A program made the position numbers and the translations under genes. Of a DNA stretch of 64,000 bases, positions 11,719 through 22,894 are shown in pieces. Source of the DNA: Hirudinaria manillensis (lineage: Eukaryota; Annelida; Clitellata; Hirudinida; Hirudinidae). Location: NCBI GenBank assembly GCA_034509925.1, contig CM067530.1:5348501-5412500 (forward strand), given 5' to 3'. Below the pieces are notes generated by a model that was given only the letters and a program-made list of their open reading frames with translations, ran no database searches and was not told where the DNA came from. Each line of letters starts with the position of its first letter. The first letter of the stretch is position 1.

Positions 11719-13881
11719 ATGTACAAGATGGCCCACACAACATTTGAACGAATCGTAAAATCTACTTATCCTTTGAAAGAATTTAAAAAGAATTTCGGTA
11801 ATATATCATTGAGAGAGTTTCTTGAACTTGAATATGGAAATGCACTGGAAGAAGGATTACAGATGAATTGTGAAAAGTTTTATCATTACTTAGAGATTGT
11901 TGATATAATCCTCCCTCCCGTACCCAAATTCATGGATAAGCAATTTTATGAACCTGTTTTTAGAGACAGTTCATCACATGCCGATGACATTGAATTTTTG
12001 ACATCCATGGTTATATTGGCACTGTTGCGGAGTTGGAACTTCCTTTTCAATCCTACTAATCTTGACTGCAGAATCTGTCTCAAACTCGTTTACCATGCCA
12101 GTAAACTAACCATTAATAGTTCACTTGTAACATATGGTTTAAGTGAATTCGTGTTGAATAATTTAGGATGTTATTGCCACGATTCAACGCACGCGGTCTT
12201 AGCATTACTTGCCATTTTATTCGAGAAAATGCCAAAAGTCTGGTTTCAAAATTTCTTAGACCTAAGAATGTTATTTCAAATCAAATTCTTGATTAAGGTA
12301 ACTGACGGGACTAATTGTCCTCATGTAAATCACATACGAGACATTTTTTGTCCTAACTTTGAAGAGATGGTTGAATTGGATTTTCCAACATTTAGAGCGA
12401 TGCAGGACATCGTGTTCAATGAACAAAGCCTTATCGCGGATTTAAAATGTCTATCGCAAATAATGGATCCTGATGAAGATAAAATTGAAGGAGGACAATT
12501 CCTCGCCAGTGATCTTCTGTTTAAATTTCGATCCCTTTTATGCAACCCTTCTGAAATAGGTGATCAAACATTCGTCATTAAGTCATTCCTCACTATCTTT
12601 CTAAGATATGAGGCTGGCACTGAAAGAAGGTTTCCATATGCAGCATTATTCGGACGATTTGTTCATCTGGTTCAAAGCACTTTAAATCATTTTATTGAGA
12701 TTTGCTATTGTTTGAGATTTTCAAAACTTATTAAAATGCAATGTGATCATTTGAGATATATTGAAAACCTTGAAAATTACGCTATTTTAACGGCGAATGT
12801 GCTGGAATCCCTTTATGTACTGAACAGTACCTGGCATCAATGGTTTGACATTTTAGAAGGGTCGAAGCTAATCGAAGATAATCAGTTTGTCTGCGAAAAG
12901 ATAGTTTGGCTATGTGGCCGAAGTATGGAAGAATTTATCGAAGATGAAGGTCGTCTCGGCTTAATACGAACATGTCCTGCAAGCATTTCGGAGAATGCGA
13001 GACGCATAATATTTATAAACGCTCAACCGAAAAAACAAGGAAAGCTATATTTTAAAGTATCAAGAAGCAACGTAATCAACGATGTTTTTGACATATTCCG
13101 CCGAAATGACAATATGTTGCCCAATTGGAGTTTCAGTTTCGAAAATGAAGTTACTAACGAGGCAGATTTTTACCCCTTTTTGGCGAGAGAGCTGCAAAGA
13201 CACTACACCGGTCTCTGGCAGGGGGAAACCGGTAAAATTCTATTTACTGATTCACTAAAAGGCAGCAAAGAAACTGAGGAATTTGAATTGTTAGGAAAAA
13301 TTATGGCAAAGGCAATCATAGATGAACAATTTCTCGCAATTGATATAAATATTGAGTTCTTCCAAAGGTTGATGTCAGCCAAATCAACTAAGAAATCCCA
13401 CTTGAATAAAAATTATGTTGATTTACTCGGGACGTCCCCGAAGCTTATTGAAAAACTTCCGCTGAAAAAGAAAGTAGATGCCATTCAGGCAGAAGTCGGT
13501 CTTTCTCAACAACAAAAGCAAGAAATGCTCAGCAATTTGACTTTTGATGATGAAAGATCTTTAGATGATTTGCATATAAGCTTTATAGTTCCTGGCGCAG
13601 ATAAAAAACTGCAAGAAAATGGATCTGATATTCTACTGACTCCCCATAACATGGATTTGCATTTTGATATGTTATTTGCTCTTACAGTTCAGAGTGATTC
13701 GATTAGTCCGTATGAATCAATAAGAACTGGATTTGATAAAGTTTTGAGTCCTGGAACTATAGACATGCTTCTCCCAGAAGATTTAAAAAAGTTATGTTAT
13801 GCTGGATTCAAACCTACTACCGAAGAAGATATGAGCGGGTTTTTTGGTTTCAACAATGCTAACATATGTAGCAGAATGTAG
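11719..13881 (+). CDS. Intronless HECT-like protein 1, C-lobe missing
   Basis: A single open frame of 720 codons. HECT E3 ligases transfer ubiquitin through a cysteine in their C-lobe. Residues about 440-715 resemble the HECT N-lobe in order: FKVSRSNVINDVFDIF, ADFYPFLARELQ, GLWQGETGKILF, FELLGKIMAKAIIDEQFLAI, DLHISFIVPG, SIRTGFDKVLSPGTIDMLLP and LKKLCYAGFKP (about 691-701). The protein ends about 20 residues later, so the final 80-100 residues with the active-site cysteine are absent and no C-lobe-like frame follows. Residues 1-430 are helical and unrecognised. ATG 11728 (AAGATGG) has a better start context than 11719. Lack of introns beside intron-rich genes suggests a retrogene origin or capture. 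It may be a pseudo-ligase or a substrate/E2 binder; it could also be non-functional. Confidence 0.8.
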   Translation: MYKMAHTTFERIVKSTYPLKEFKKNFGNISLREFLELEYGNALEEGLQMNCEKFYHYLEIVDIILPPVPKFMDKQFYEPVFRDSSSHADDIEFLTSMVILALLRSWNFLFNPTNLDCRICLKLVYHASKLTINSSLVTYGLSEFVLNNLGCYCHDSTHAVLALLAILFEKMPKVWFQNFLDLRMLFQIKFLIKVTDGTNCPHVNHIRDIFCPNFEEMVELDFPTFRAMQDIVFNEQSLIADLKCLSQIMDPDEDKIEGGQFLASDLLFKFRSLLCNPSEIGDQTFVIKSFLTIFLRYEAGTERRFPYAALFGRFVHLVQSTLNHFIEICYCLRFSKLIKMQCDHLRYIENLENYAILTANVLESLYVLNSTWHQWFDILEGSKLIEDNQFVCEKIVWLCGRSMEEFIEDEGRLGLIRTCPASISENARRIIFINAQPKKQGKLYFKVSRSNVINDVFDIFRRNDNMLPNWSFSFENEVTNEADFYPFLARELQRHYTGLWQGETGKILFTDSLKGSKETEEFELLGKIMAKAIIDEQFLAIDINIEFFQRLMSAKSTKKSHLNKNYVDLLGTSPKLIEKLPLKKKVDAIQAEVGLSQQQKQEMLSNLTFDDERSLDDLHISFIVPGADKKLQENGSDILLTPHNMDLHFDMLFALTVQSDSISPYESIRTGFDKVLSPGTIDMLLPEDLKKLCYAGFKPTTEEDMSGFFGFNNANICSRM

Positions 13882-14440
13882 CGTTGATTATCAAGCTGGT
13901 TTATCTCACCGACATCAAATAAATTAACTCCCAACCCAAATATGAGGCTAGTTGCGATGGCGGCAAATTCAATAATTATACCTTACATATAATTACAATA
14001 ATTACTTTTAATTATATCTTTTCCGGCATAAATCGCATTTTAATTGTAAGACAATCTTTGGCCATCAACAGGCCTATTGAAATCTTAAGTGACTTATCTG
14101 TGATAAGTTTTGTTCGCAACACATTCACCTCTCCAATGAAAATGGCTTGCGGCAGAGCCCATTATCATTACTTCTGAAGCTTATACACAGCCTCATCACA
14201 TCGATGGACATTGGCTCAACTTACTCTGAACACTTTTTAATGCTCCTTTTAGCCTCTACCGGTATAGTTTCGAATTCCTTAGCATACAAAATAAGGCCGC
14301 TAATGGACACACACCATGTTGTCTCAAATCATTGGCTGAATGCAGTGAAAACCGTCCAATTCGAAACAATTGCTGTCGTAATCACCAATACTTAAAAATT
14401 AATTGGGCCCAGAGGTGCTTGATAATGCTGATGAATTTCG

Positions 14441-14797
14441 TCAATTAATGATTTCAGATTCTATATTTCTCCTTCTGTTGGTATTTGCAAACTTCTGGCG
14501 AGCAAGACATTTTAATTTGAGATTATGATAGTGCCATATTTTATGTTGTTGAATGACTTTTGTGAATACTTCAAATTCCTTTGCCCTGGAATGTACCTAT
14601 TTAATGACCTGCAAATAATTGTTGATTCCCGCCAATTTTGTAGCATTGAAGCCATAACTCTTAGGAGAGTTTCCATATGCAAGTTTGAAAAGAAATGTAA
14701 TGGTTTCCTGGCAAGGGTCCTCATTGTCTTCATCTTCAACCATGCAGGCTTTAATTGGAATTTGGCTTTTAAGGTCAACTCCATAAACTTCCACATT
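14441..14797 (-). pseudogene. MSH6 3'-end pseudogene, copy 1
   Basis: Minus-strand reading gives ACMVEDEDNEDPCQETITFL, then GNSPKSYGFNATKLAGI, an in-frame TAG after LQVIK, then VHSRAKEFEVFTKVIQ. This follows the C-terminal end of MSH6 (mismatch-repair ATPase; family pattern DPSQETITFLYKF, CPKSYGFNAARLA, HRKAREFE). Only the last part of the gene is here, starting with no upstream ATPase motifs. The stop codon is shared with the second copy, so it predates the duplication. Confidence 0.8.
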
Positions 14798-15099
14798 CGT
14801 ACAACTAACTAACTACAACTACTAACACTTCTGTTCATTTTGCGATCAATTACCAACAATAGCTAAGACTTCTTTTGTATGATGTGATAAATTTTATGAA
14901 CTAAGGTAATAAATTCCGTAGAAATCCTTAAATGACTGTTTTTCAACATTTATTTATTTACGAATTAGTATAACAATTAATTCTACAAGTCATGAAACAT
15001 TTAAACAAGGAGACAAATAATTGCAACATCCATAAATACCTTTAAGAACAAATTCTTGAGGACTAACCATGCGACCGAAGAAATGTAAAAAAAAAAGAA

Positions 15100-15598
15100 A
15101 ATATGAAGAAAATAGAAAATGTTGAAGCTTTTAACTGTACAATGATTATAAACTATAATTATAATTAGTGATGTAATAAGGGTTTTTTGACAACGAAACT
15201 GAGCGATTGTGTCTTGTAATTGTTGCTAAACTTTCACGTCTAATTTATTATGTTTGACATTTATTTACTGGCAAATTATGAATAACTATTGGCAAATACC
15301 AATATCAACTAATTATGTACAATTTTAATTTTAAAACAATTAAAATTGGTAAAACACAGCCTTCCTGCATGACACTACTCTCCGCAGACCTCTGTCTGTA
15401 AACACTGCCACAAGACACTTTTTAATAATTGTGTAATTAAAATCATATTTTTATATTTCCTGAACCTGTGCCTATTAACTGGTAAAATATTTTTAGTAAT
15501 AAAAGTTTGGTTGACGCTCAATAACAACAAATGTGTACATTTGAACCTCCCCTGGCTGAAAAGTAGAAGTTTATTTATCTTGGACATCCGAGGGTTAA
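15100..15598 (-). mobile_element. piggyBac-like MITE, inverted partial copy
   Basis: The minus-strand reading starts at TTAACCCTCGGATGTCC (right edge 15598) and follows the left half of the complete element at 49628-50580. Shared blocks include the terminal repeat, CTTCTACTTTTCAGCC, the TACCAGTTAATAGGCA block and GCGGAGAGTAGTG. The distal half is missing. Confidence 0.8.
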
Positions 15599-15908
15599 AA
15601 AGTACCGACGATATTGATTTCTATACTGGATAAAAGGATCGGTGATACTATTAGTACCGATGCTTCGATATTAACAACCCTGCATAAGACATGCGTTCAA
15701 CATTTGTGTTCACTTAATAACCGTCACGAACGCATAAAATCCGTTAAATGTAATTTAAAAAATGTAGTAGAAGATGTTTGAATGCATGATAAAGGAACAG
15801 CACTAATTATTTTTGTAAATTTGGACCTCGGACACCACAAACGAAATTTGATGGGTGGATGGTGGATGGGTGGGTGGATGGAGTTGGTGGTGAATGAATC
15901 GGTGAGGG

Positions 15909-16012
15909 ATGATGTCGTCAATGATTATGACGATGGCGATGACAATGACGATGACGGTGATGATGATGATGATGATGATGGTGATGGTGATGGTGATAGT
16001 AGTGATGAGGCC
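15909..16012 (+). repeat. GAT/GAC microsatellite (acidic-codon run), copy 1
   Basis: Imperfect GAT, GAC and GGT triplets. The frame from 15782 would read as an Asp-rich peptide, but the second unit's copy is shorter by whole triplets and the opposite strand is equally open. I treat it as a microsatellite and not as a gene. Confidence 0.7.
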
Positions 16013-16099
16013 AAATTGGAAACGTCTGAGGAAAATTACCATTAAACTAAAGCTACAGCCTCGTTAAACAAATTGCTTTTTTTAGAAACAAAACAGAAC

Positions 16100-16374
16100 G
16101 CCCTTGTCCCTATAATGAGACAAAGTGAAGAAGCCACCGAGAGCTTAAATAATCGGGCGAGTACGTCATAAGACGGTCGAGGAGAGCCTCGGATTTGCAG
16201 ATTTCGGGATTCGAACCAGTTCGGAAAGCGGCGTAAGGAAACCAATGACAGCTGGGTGAGTTGCTCCAGCCCTGACAGTATTGGACGGCATGACAAGTCC
16301 TCCCATAGCTTTCATAATCCAGTAAACTAAACCACCGGATGTAGTCAGAAAACGTGGGGATTCAGGGCCGAAAC
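16100..16374 (-). pseudogene. Unidentified conserved ORF, disrupted copy 1
   Basis: Counterpart of the intact minus-strand ORF at 27763-28040. The stretch PRFLTTSGGLVYWIMKAM to the end is open, but a short indel next to the 96-bp duplication changes the upstream frame. I do not recognise the family. Confidence 0.4.
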
Positions 16375-16566
16375 CAAGACGAGGGAAATCCTCTGAGGAT
16401 TCTTGTTGAAGAGCTCCGAGGCCGAGTATTCTTTAACTAATTAACTCCTAAGCTAAATTGGATCTGAACTCAAGACGAGGGAAATCCTCTGAGGATTCTT
16501 GTTGAAGAGCTCCGAGGCCGAGTATTCTTTAACTAATTAACTCCTAAGCTAAATTGGATCTGAACT
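16375..16566. repeat. Tandem duplication of 96 bp
   Basis: Two direct copies of a segment beginning CAAGACGAGGGAAATCCTC at 16375 and 16471. The second unit has a single copy (about 27974), so the duplication is specific to unit 1 and recent. Confidence 0.92.
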
Positions 16567-17159
16567 CTTCGGTTGGCCTTTGCCCAATTATTTCATCCAA
16601 ACTATATGACTGGTAATCACTGTTTATTAATACTGTTAAAACCAATGGAAGAATTGAAATAAAATGAGAATTGGCTTTCTGGAATTTTCATACGATATCA
16701 CATTGCACAAATAGCAATGAGAAATTTAGATGGAATTGTTTAAATTAATTATACAACGAATTTGTCGGAAACGACATAAAAACAATTTTAGAGCCCTTAA
16801 GTCAAACGAATATGTAAGATAGGTCTTTTGTTTGTTGAGATATTAATTAGTTTAATAAGGCATTAGGAAAATTCATAACATTCGACTTAATATTTGCTAT
16901 TCCAATAATATTCCCTTAGCCTTGTAATCCAATAGTTTTTAAAAATTCTATTTTCTATTCTATTTGACTAATTTGACTTAGATAATTTAAGGGGATTTCA
17001 ACAATATACAGGAATTTTCATTTGTCTAACTGATAGTCATAATTCAATTTTATTTTGTGAACAAAATTCTTTTGTAGCTGTGATAAATTCAAATATGACG
17101 TTTATCTGCAGTGAATATAGGAAGCTTTATTATTGAAACAAATGGAACATGACGAATGT

Positions 17160-17919
17160 TCAGACTTTCTCCTCGAGGAGACCGTGCTTAAAGAAGTACA
17201 TGTATGGCTTGTCATCTTCCCACTTCATCAATGCCAACATTCCTTCGGGTTTCATCGATTGGCCACAGAAGAATTGATATTCATTGAAGTCACCCAAAAC
17301 TTCTTTGACAAAGGTCTGAGCATTTGACTGGAACAAAGCAACATCCTCAGGCTTCTCCTTCTCCAGCCTCTCCTTAACTTGTTTCATGTAAGTCTTGATG
17401 TGTGTCATGTAATCCTTCTTTCCCAAAGTGTATTCAACAAGCCTTCCATTAAGGACAATGTCAACACCCTGTTTGCTCGCTGAATCTGTACCTTCATATG
17501 AAAATTCTTCCGATTTATTACCTCCAATCGCTGAATCATCTATGTCGTACGTGTCTATTCTCATCTAATAGAATAAAATATGGGTTAAATAAATTCAGAT
17601 TAAAACCATCCGCGACAAAATGACATGTGGAAGCATGTCTTAGAGCTTATTCCGTTTTTTATAACAATGGTTCTGAACATAATCACGAGCTTATTCGGTT
17701 TCGAAAATGCTGATGGATAACCATAATCCGTATAATACTTAAAAACACCAACCGTTCCCTTGACTTTGTAGACGATACCGTGAACAAGTTCGATACGGAT
17801 GGTATCGGAGAAGAGCTCATCGCCTGTAACAAACATTTCCATCGTGATTAATCAATTCAAAGCAAAAACAAGGACAAAAATAAAAACAAACCGCTAAAAG
17901 CATCCTTATAAATAATCAT
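17160..17919 (-). CDS. TPT1: TCTP copy C
   Basis: Exons 17919-17892, 17823-17753 and 17564-17160; all phases agree and the frame is intact. It shares the NKSEE and CGQS signature changes with B, D, E and F. It differs from B, D and E at QTFVKEVLGDFNEYQ (they have QNFVKEVLGDYKEYQ), a variant it shares only with copy F. Copies C and F therefore form one lineage and B, D, E another. The acceptor of exon 3 is TAG instead of CAG. Its 5' flank is homologous to the other copies only to about 18077, where a piggyBac-like element replaces the HECT-side upstream DNA, so no HECT partner follows. Confidence 0.92.
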
Positions 17920-18077
17920 GATTGATAAAACAAATGAAGTCGACAAAAAGGTTTTACTGATTCGTATAATGAAATCCGATGGCGAATGAGTTTGACTAGA
18001 AGCAAATATAAAGATACTTTATTAATAGTCGCAATTTAAAAATTATATTGAGGGAACTAAATTTTTAATAATTTATT

Positions 18078-19170
18078 TTATCCCTTGCATGCCCCAGGTA
18101 AAATACTTCCACTTTCAGCAAACACATATTCTTCTGGGCGTCTACGGTAAGTTTGTTATTAAAAATACTTTGCCAGTCCATAGGCACAGGTTCAGGAAAT
18201 ATAAAAATATACTTTTCGTTAAACAATTAATAAACAGTGCCATGTGGCAGTGTTTACAAACATGGGTCCTCTGCAGAGAGTGGAGACATGCAGAAGCTTT
18301 GTGTTTTACCATTTTTGATTGTTTTAAAATTAATATTTTGTTCATAATTGACTAAAATTGATATTTTCCAATAATGTTTCGTATACAAATATTGATTATC
18401 TGGTGTCAAACATAATAAAATACATATGAATGTTTAGCAACATTTACGAGACAAAATCGCTCTTTTTCGTTGTCAAAAAAACCTAGTTATATCACTAATT
18501 ACAGTTTACGATGACTGCGTAGTTAATAACAACGTTAGCATTTTTTATTTTCATCTGTTCTTTTTTCACAAATCTTCAGTCTATCGCACGGCTTCCGCCA
18601 TAACGTATATATTTGTATTCATGATCTAAAGTTCTAGATGCTTAAATAAAATTAAAATATTTTTACAAACTTTAACTCATTATAACTCGATCGCACGTCA
18701 GTTATTTTCTTCGCCAGGATCACCACAATTTCTTTCACAGCCTTTTTATTATTTCATCGGAGTTTTTATGAACTTCAAGAAAGTTATTTTTTTCTACAAT
18801 TCTAATCATGGGAACTTTGTTCATTTGAATTTCCCATGACATACTATCATCACTGCTGATCACACAGAGAGTTATAACATCTTTACTTTGCATTAAAAAA
18901 TCTAAGCTATAACTAGTCTAAAGTTGCAACATGTTTTCTGTCATAATAAATATACGTTACGTTTATATTATATTTTAGATGATATAATCGCATTTTATAC
19001 GTCGTCATATGTAATGTTGCAATTATTATTAAAAGAAATCTGTAATGTTTGTGTACATGCGTGTCCGTAACTTTAGTGCCCAACGGGGGTTCAAATGTAC
19101 CCCAAGTCTTTTGAACGTTCGTAAAAAAGATGCAATTTACCAAAAAATATTTACATGATATTGCACTCAT
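18078..19170 (+). mobile_element. piggyBac-like MITE, right-truncated copy
   Basis: Begins CCCTTGCATGCCCCAGGTA, a variant of the terminal repeat at 49632, and tracks the complete element through CTTCCACTTTCAGC, ACTCGATCGCACGTCAGTTATTTTC and the subterminal GGGTTCAAATGTACCCC. The right terminal repeat is missing. It sits exactly at the right boundary of duplication unit 1. Confidence 0.8.
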
Positions 19171-19193
19171 ATTTTGGTACTCACTTCATCAGT

Positions 19194-19450
19194 TAGATGT
19201 AAATGGAAAGGATAAGCGGTTTGTTTTTATTCCAAATTGCATTTAATTGTTATTCAACATTTAATTTAATGTTCAGGATATTCTACGATACCCAAGAACA
19301 AAAAGAAAAGATCATTCTATGAAATAAATATTTTGCTTAGATATTTTTAGCAAGGCTTTTAGGACCATTTGTAGACGAACAAGTGTTGAGCAGGCATCGT
19401 TAAATGTTACGTTTGTTCTGTTACCTCCTTACCTAAATTGGCCATAAATT
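19194..19450. repeat. Dispersed repeat shared with 38290-38560
   Basis: The block beginning AAGGATAAGCGGTTTGTTTTT and including TTTAGCAAGGCTTTTAGGACC occurs in the same orientation at 38290-38560 with moderate divergence. It flanks both ends of the duplicated region, suggesting it belonged to the original unit boundary. Confidence 0.75.
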
Positions 19451-19533
19451 GCTCTTCTTTGAATCTCGCGTCATCTCAAAGCTTTTAATGCGCCTTGTGC
19501 TCAGACACCTCCTTTTATACATAATCGGAGGGA

Positions 19534-19965
19534 GGTCAACGGACCACATCATCCCAATGCTGGTGAACCTTCATCAATCTGAAGATCTTGGATAGATTAG
19601 AATTCAAGATTGCTCACCTGGTCTTTAAGGCCGCAACAGGCTATGCCCCTCACTATCTTGCCGCATTACTCACAAGCACCACGTCCGTTCCTGGTAAGGA
19701 GTCACTCTGTTCCTCTGACAGCAGCGCACTAGTCGTTCCAAAGTCTCAGACTGTGAGGCAGGGTGATCTGGCTTTCTATGTCAGAGCTCCTAAGGCAAGG
19801 AATGCGATTCCTCCGAACATTCATGTGCAGTTGTCAGAGGATTTCCGATTCAAACTCAAAACTCACTTATTTGAACAACCGTACTTATTCTGTTTCTTTG
19901 CTCTTTTCGTGCTTATTTTTTATCAATTTTCTCGTGTTTTCCAAAATATCCATTTTATTCTTTAA
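19534..19965 (+). pseudogene. LINE ORF2 C-terminal fragment
   Basis: The reading DRLEFKIAHLVFKAATGYAP and PHYLAALL, then SSDSSALVVPKSQTVRQGD, FYVRAPKARNAIPPNI and FKLKTHLF fits the C-terminal tail of CR1-like non-LTR retrotransposon polymerases (RIEFKI..L.FKA, APPYL, SLRSSD..LLVVP, GDRAFSVAAPRLWNSLP, FK..LKTHLF). Upstream codons and the RT core are absent, so this is a dead fragment. It is not the same family as the complete LINE at 30-34 kb. Confidence 0.8.
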
Positions 19966-20089
19966 TTTTCCTTTTATTCTACTAACTATCTGCTATATTG
20001 ATTTCGTTTGTCCACTGGTATTGTTTGTCGGTGCCTTTATATCCCTTTGTGAGAAAATTGAGCAAAATCGTTAAAATAAATGTAAATGT

Positions 20090-20405
20090 TTCTACCGGGA
20101 TGTTCTCAAACATGTCTTTTGCACTCACGCTAGACCGATTCTGGAGTATGGTTCATCCATCTGGAACAGTCACCATAAATATCCGATCTATAAAATATCA
20201 AAAATTCCGAAGTTATATCAAGTCAATAAAATCTTCCCTACTCACTGAAACTTCATCTCCAAACCTTTGAAAATCTCCGCCTTCTATCTGACCTATCATT
20301 CTGTTTCAAATTGCTTAATAGTCTTGATAAACACTCCACTGAGAAAACTCCTACCTGTGCAGAAATACTCAAAGAGGGCTCAATTTCAAACTTAAATTCA
20401 ACAAA
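20090..20405 (+). pseudogene. LINE RT-tail fragment
   Basis: The plus-strand reading contains THARPILEYGSSIWN, the conserved 'RP.LEYG...W' block after the thumb of non-LTR reverse transcriptases, followed by a degraded frame with stops. It ends at the left boundary of duplication unit 2 and may belong to the same insertion as the preceding fragment, in rearranged order. Confidence 0.65.
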
Positions 20406-20931
20406 TTTTCCTAATATCAGAACTTGATTACAATAATTTCCAAATTTATACTGGTTGACTATCTTTTTTTGGCTTTTTTGATTAAAGTTGAACAAAACTT
20501 GCATTAATGCCTCTAGGGGACCTTTGGTTTGGTTTCAAAAATAATTAAATAAATTATCCAATGAAGCAGTCAAAAAAGTGATAATAAAGCCTAAAACACA
20601 TAAATCAAATAAATATGTAAGTCTTTCGTTTGTTGAAAAAGTAATAATTAATTAGCTTTCTGTGACATTAAGAAAGATCATAACATTCAATTTACTACTT
20701 GTTATTTCGATAATAATCCATTAATCTTCTGATCCAATAGTTTATTCGAATGAGGTAACTTAAGGGGATTTCAACAATACACAGAAATTTCCATTTGTCT
20801 GGCTTATATGGGTAATTCAATTTTATTTAGTGAACAAACGGAAATTCTTTCGAAGCTGTGATAAATTCAAATATGTCGTTCAACAGCAGTGTAAAGCTTT
20901 ATCTTTGAAACAAATGGAACATGACAAATGC

Positions 20932-21704
20932 TCAGACTTTCTCCTCGAGGAGACCGTGCTTAAAGAAGTACATGTATGGCTTGTCATCTTCCCATTTCAT
21001 CAATGCCAACATTCCTTCGGGTTTCATCGATTGGCCACAGAAGAACTGATATTCCTTGTAATCTCCCAAAACCTCTTTGACGAAGTTCTGAGCATTTGAC
21101 TGGAACAAAGCAACATCCTCAGGCTTCTCCTTCTCCAGCCTCTCCTTAACTTGTTTCATGTAAGTCTTGATGTGTGTCATGTAATCCTTCTTTCCCAAAG
21201 TATATTCAACAAGCCTTCCATTAAGGACAATGTCAACACCCTGTTTGCTCGCTGAATCTGTACCTTCATATGAAAATTCTTCCGATTTGTTACCTCCAAT
21301 CGCCGAATCATCTATGTCGTATGTGTCTATTCTCATCTGTTAGGATAAAAGATGGGTTAAATAAATTCAGATTAAAAATAATGTAAAACCATCCGCGACA
21401 AAATGACACGAGGAAGGATGTCTTAGAGCTTATTCCATTTTTTTTATAACAATGGTTCTAAACATAATCACGAGCTTATTCGGTTTCGAAAATGCTGATG
21501 GACAGCCATAATCCGTATAATACTTAAAAACACCAACCGTTCCCTTGACTTTGTAGACGATACCGTGAACAAGTTCGATACGGATGGTATCGGAGAAGAG
21601 CTCATCGCCTGTAACAAACAGTTTCATCGTGATTAATCAATTCAAAGCAAAAACAAGGACAAAAATAAAAACAAACCGCTAAAAGCATCCTTATAAATAA
21701 TCAT
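20932..21704 (-). CDS. TPT1: TCTP copy D
   Basis: Exons 21704-21677, 21608-21538 and 21336-20932. The 134 residues of exon 3 are identical to those of copy B, with only silent changes seen. It is divergent from HECT-2 (ATGs 1.2 kb apart), exactly as B is from HECT-1. Intact frame, conserved introns and a poly(A) signal about 105 bp downstream make it a probable working gene. Confidence 0.92.
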
Positions 21705-22894
21705 GATTGATAAATCAAATGAAGTCGACAAAAAGGTTCTACTGATTCGTATAATGAAATCCGATGGCGAATGAGTTTGACTAGAAGCAAATATAAAGAT
21801 ACTTTATTAATAATCACAATTTCTAAAATTATATTGAGGGAACTAAATTTTTAATAATTTATTATAAAATCTCCTTCAATCCTCGACATCCTATGGAACC
21901 AATTGAGTCTTATCTTCCTCATATAAAAACACCCCTCACAAACATCGATTGAAAGCATTCACTTAGTTTGGGCAGCCAATAACTCATGGTTTGATGTTTT
22001 AGATGTTTTTGAGTATATCTTATGAAGTTGAATTCGAAACGATGTATCAAATATTAAGCAACTAGTCGGATTGTAAATAAAACTTGCTTTACTATTAATT
22101 CTCTGAAAATGTCTGTTTTTTACAGTTTAATTTTCTTCGAGAATACTGTTTAAGTCCAATATGGCGCCGTTGAGATCTTTTCATGTTTGGCTGATTTGAC
22201 TTGGTGTGGCTCATATACTTAGATCTATTTGGTGAGCAACATTATTGCTCGAAAACAACTGAAATTGCCTAAATTATTACGAAGACGATGCATTTAAACA
22301 TAGTTTGGTGTTCATGTTTCCGTTTGAACGAGCTGTGGTTAAAATTGCTTTCATTTTATTAATTTCCGGGGTTCGATAAGGTAAAACAGGAAGTATATTT
22401 TGAGAGTGTGCTAGTGTTAGTTTTGGAAAATTAGGAGTTTGTGGTGATAAATTACCTGGACTTTCTTATAAATGCCGTTTAAATACTTTGTTATAAAGGA
22501 CCGTCAGAAGAAGGTTGCGATTTGATAATAAAATAAGTTATGTTATCAAGAAAGTGACGAGTTGAACTTCAAACCAAAAAAGTTAAGTACTCTCAATTCC
22601 GAGTGAGGGACGTGACAGTTTGTCATTATTTATTTAAACATTTCTATACGCATACGCGTAAATGTTACCATAATAAGGCAGTAATAATGTAAAAATTTCG
22701 TAGAATTAAATATTGGATAATAAAATCGATTAAATTTTAAAACAAACATTATGTTTTATAATTTTATAATAGACTAAATTCAGAATCTTTGAATCTATCC
22801 TTTTGAATCTTGTAGGTGAATAATCAAACAAACTCAAATCTCATAGCTGCTATGCATAGCTTTACTTGAAAAATCTTTTAACCCACGATTAAGT

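Larger units (their letters stand above)
9243..18077. repeat. Segmental duplication, unit 1
   Basis: About 8.8 kb that is near-identical to 20412-29575. Left boundaries share CTAATATCAGAACTTGATT. Contents are TCTP-B(-), HECT-1(+), MSH6 pseudogene(-), a MITE remnant, acidic microsatellite, an unidentified ORF(-) and TCTP-C(-). The offset between copies is 11169 bp at the left edge, 11176 at HECT and 11505 at the second TCTP. The last jump reflects a 0.4-kb segment missing here plus a 96-bp local duplication. The unit ends where a piggyBac-like element begins. Confidence 0.95.

Noticed and set aside
15782..16045. Asp-rich ORF on plus strand and Ile/Thr-rich ORF on minus strand
   Set aside because: Both arise from the same GAT/GAC microsatellite; length varies between units by whole triplets and there is no start context or family.
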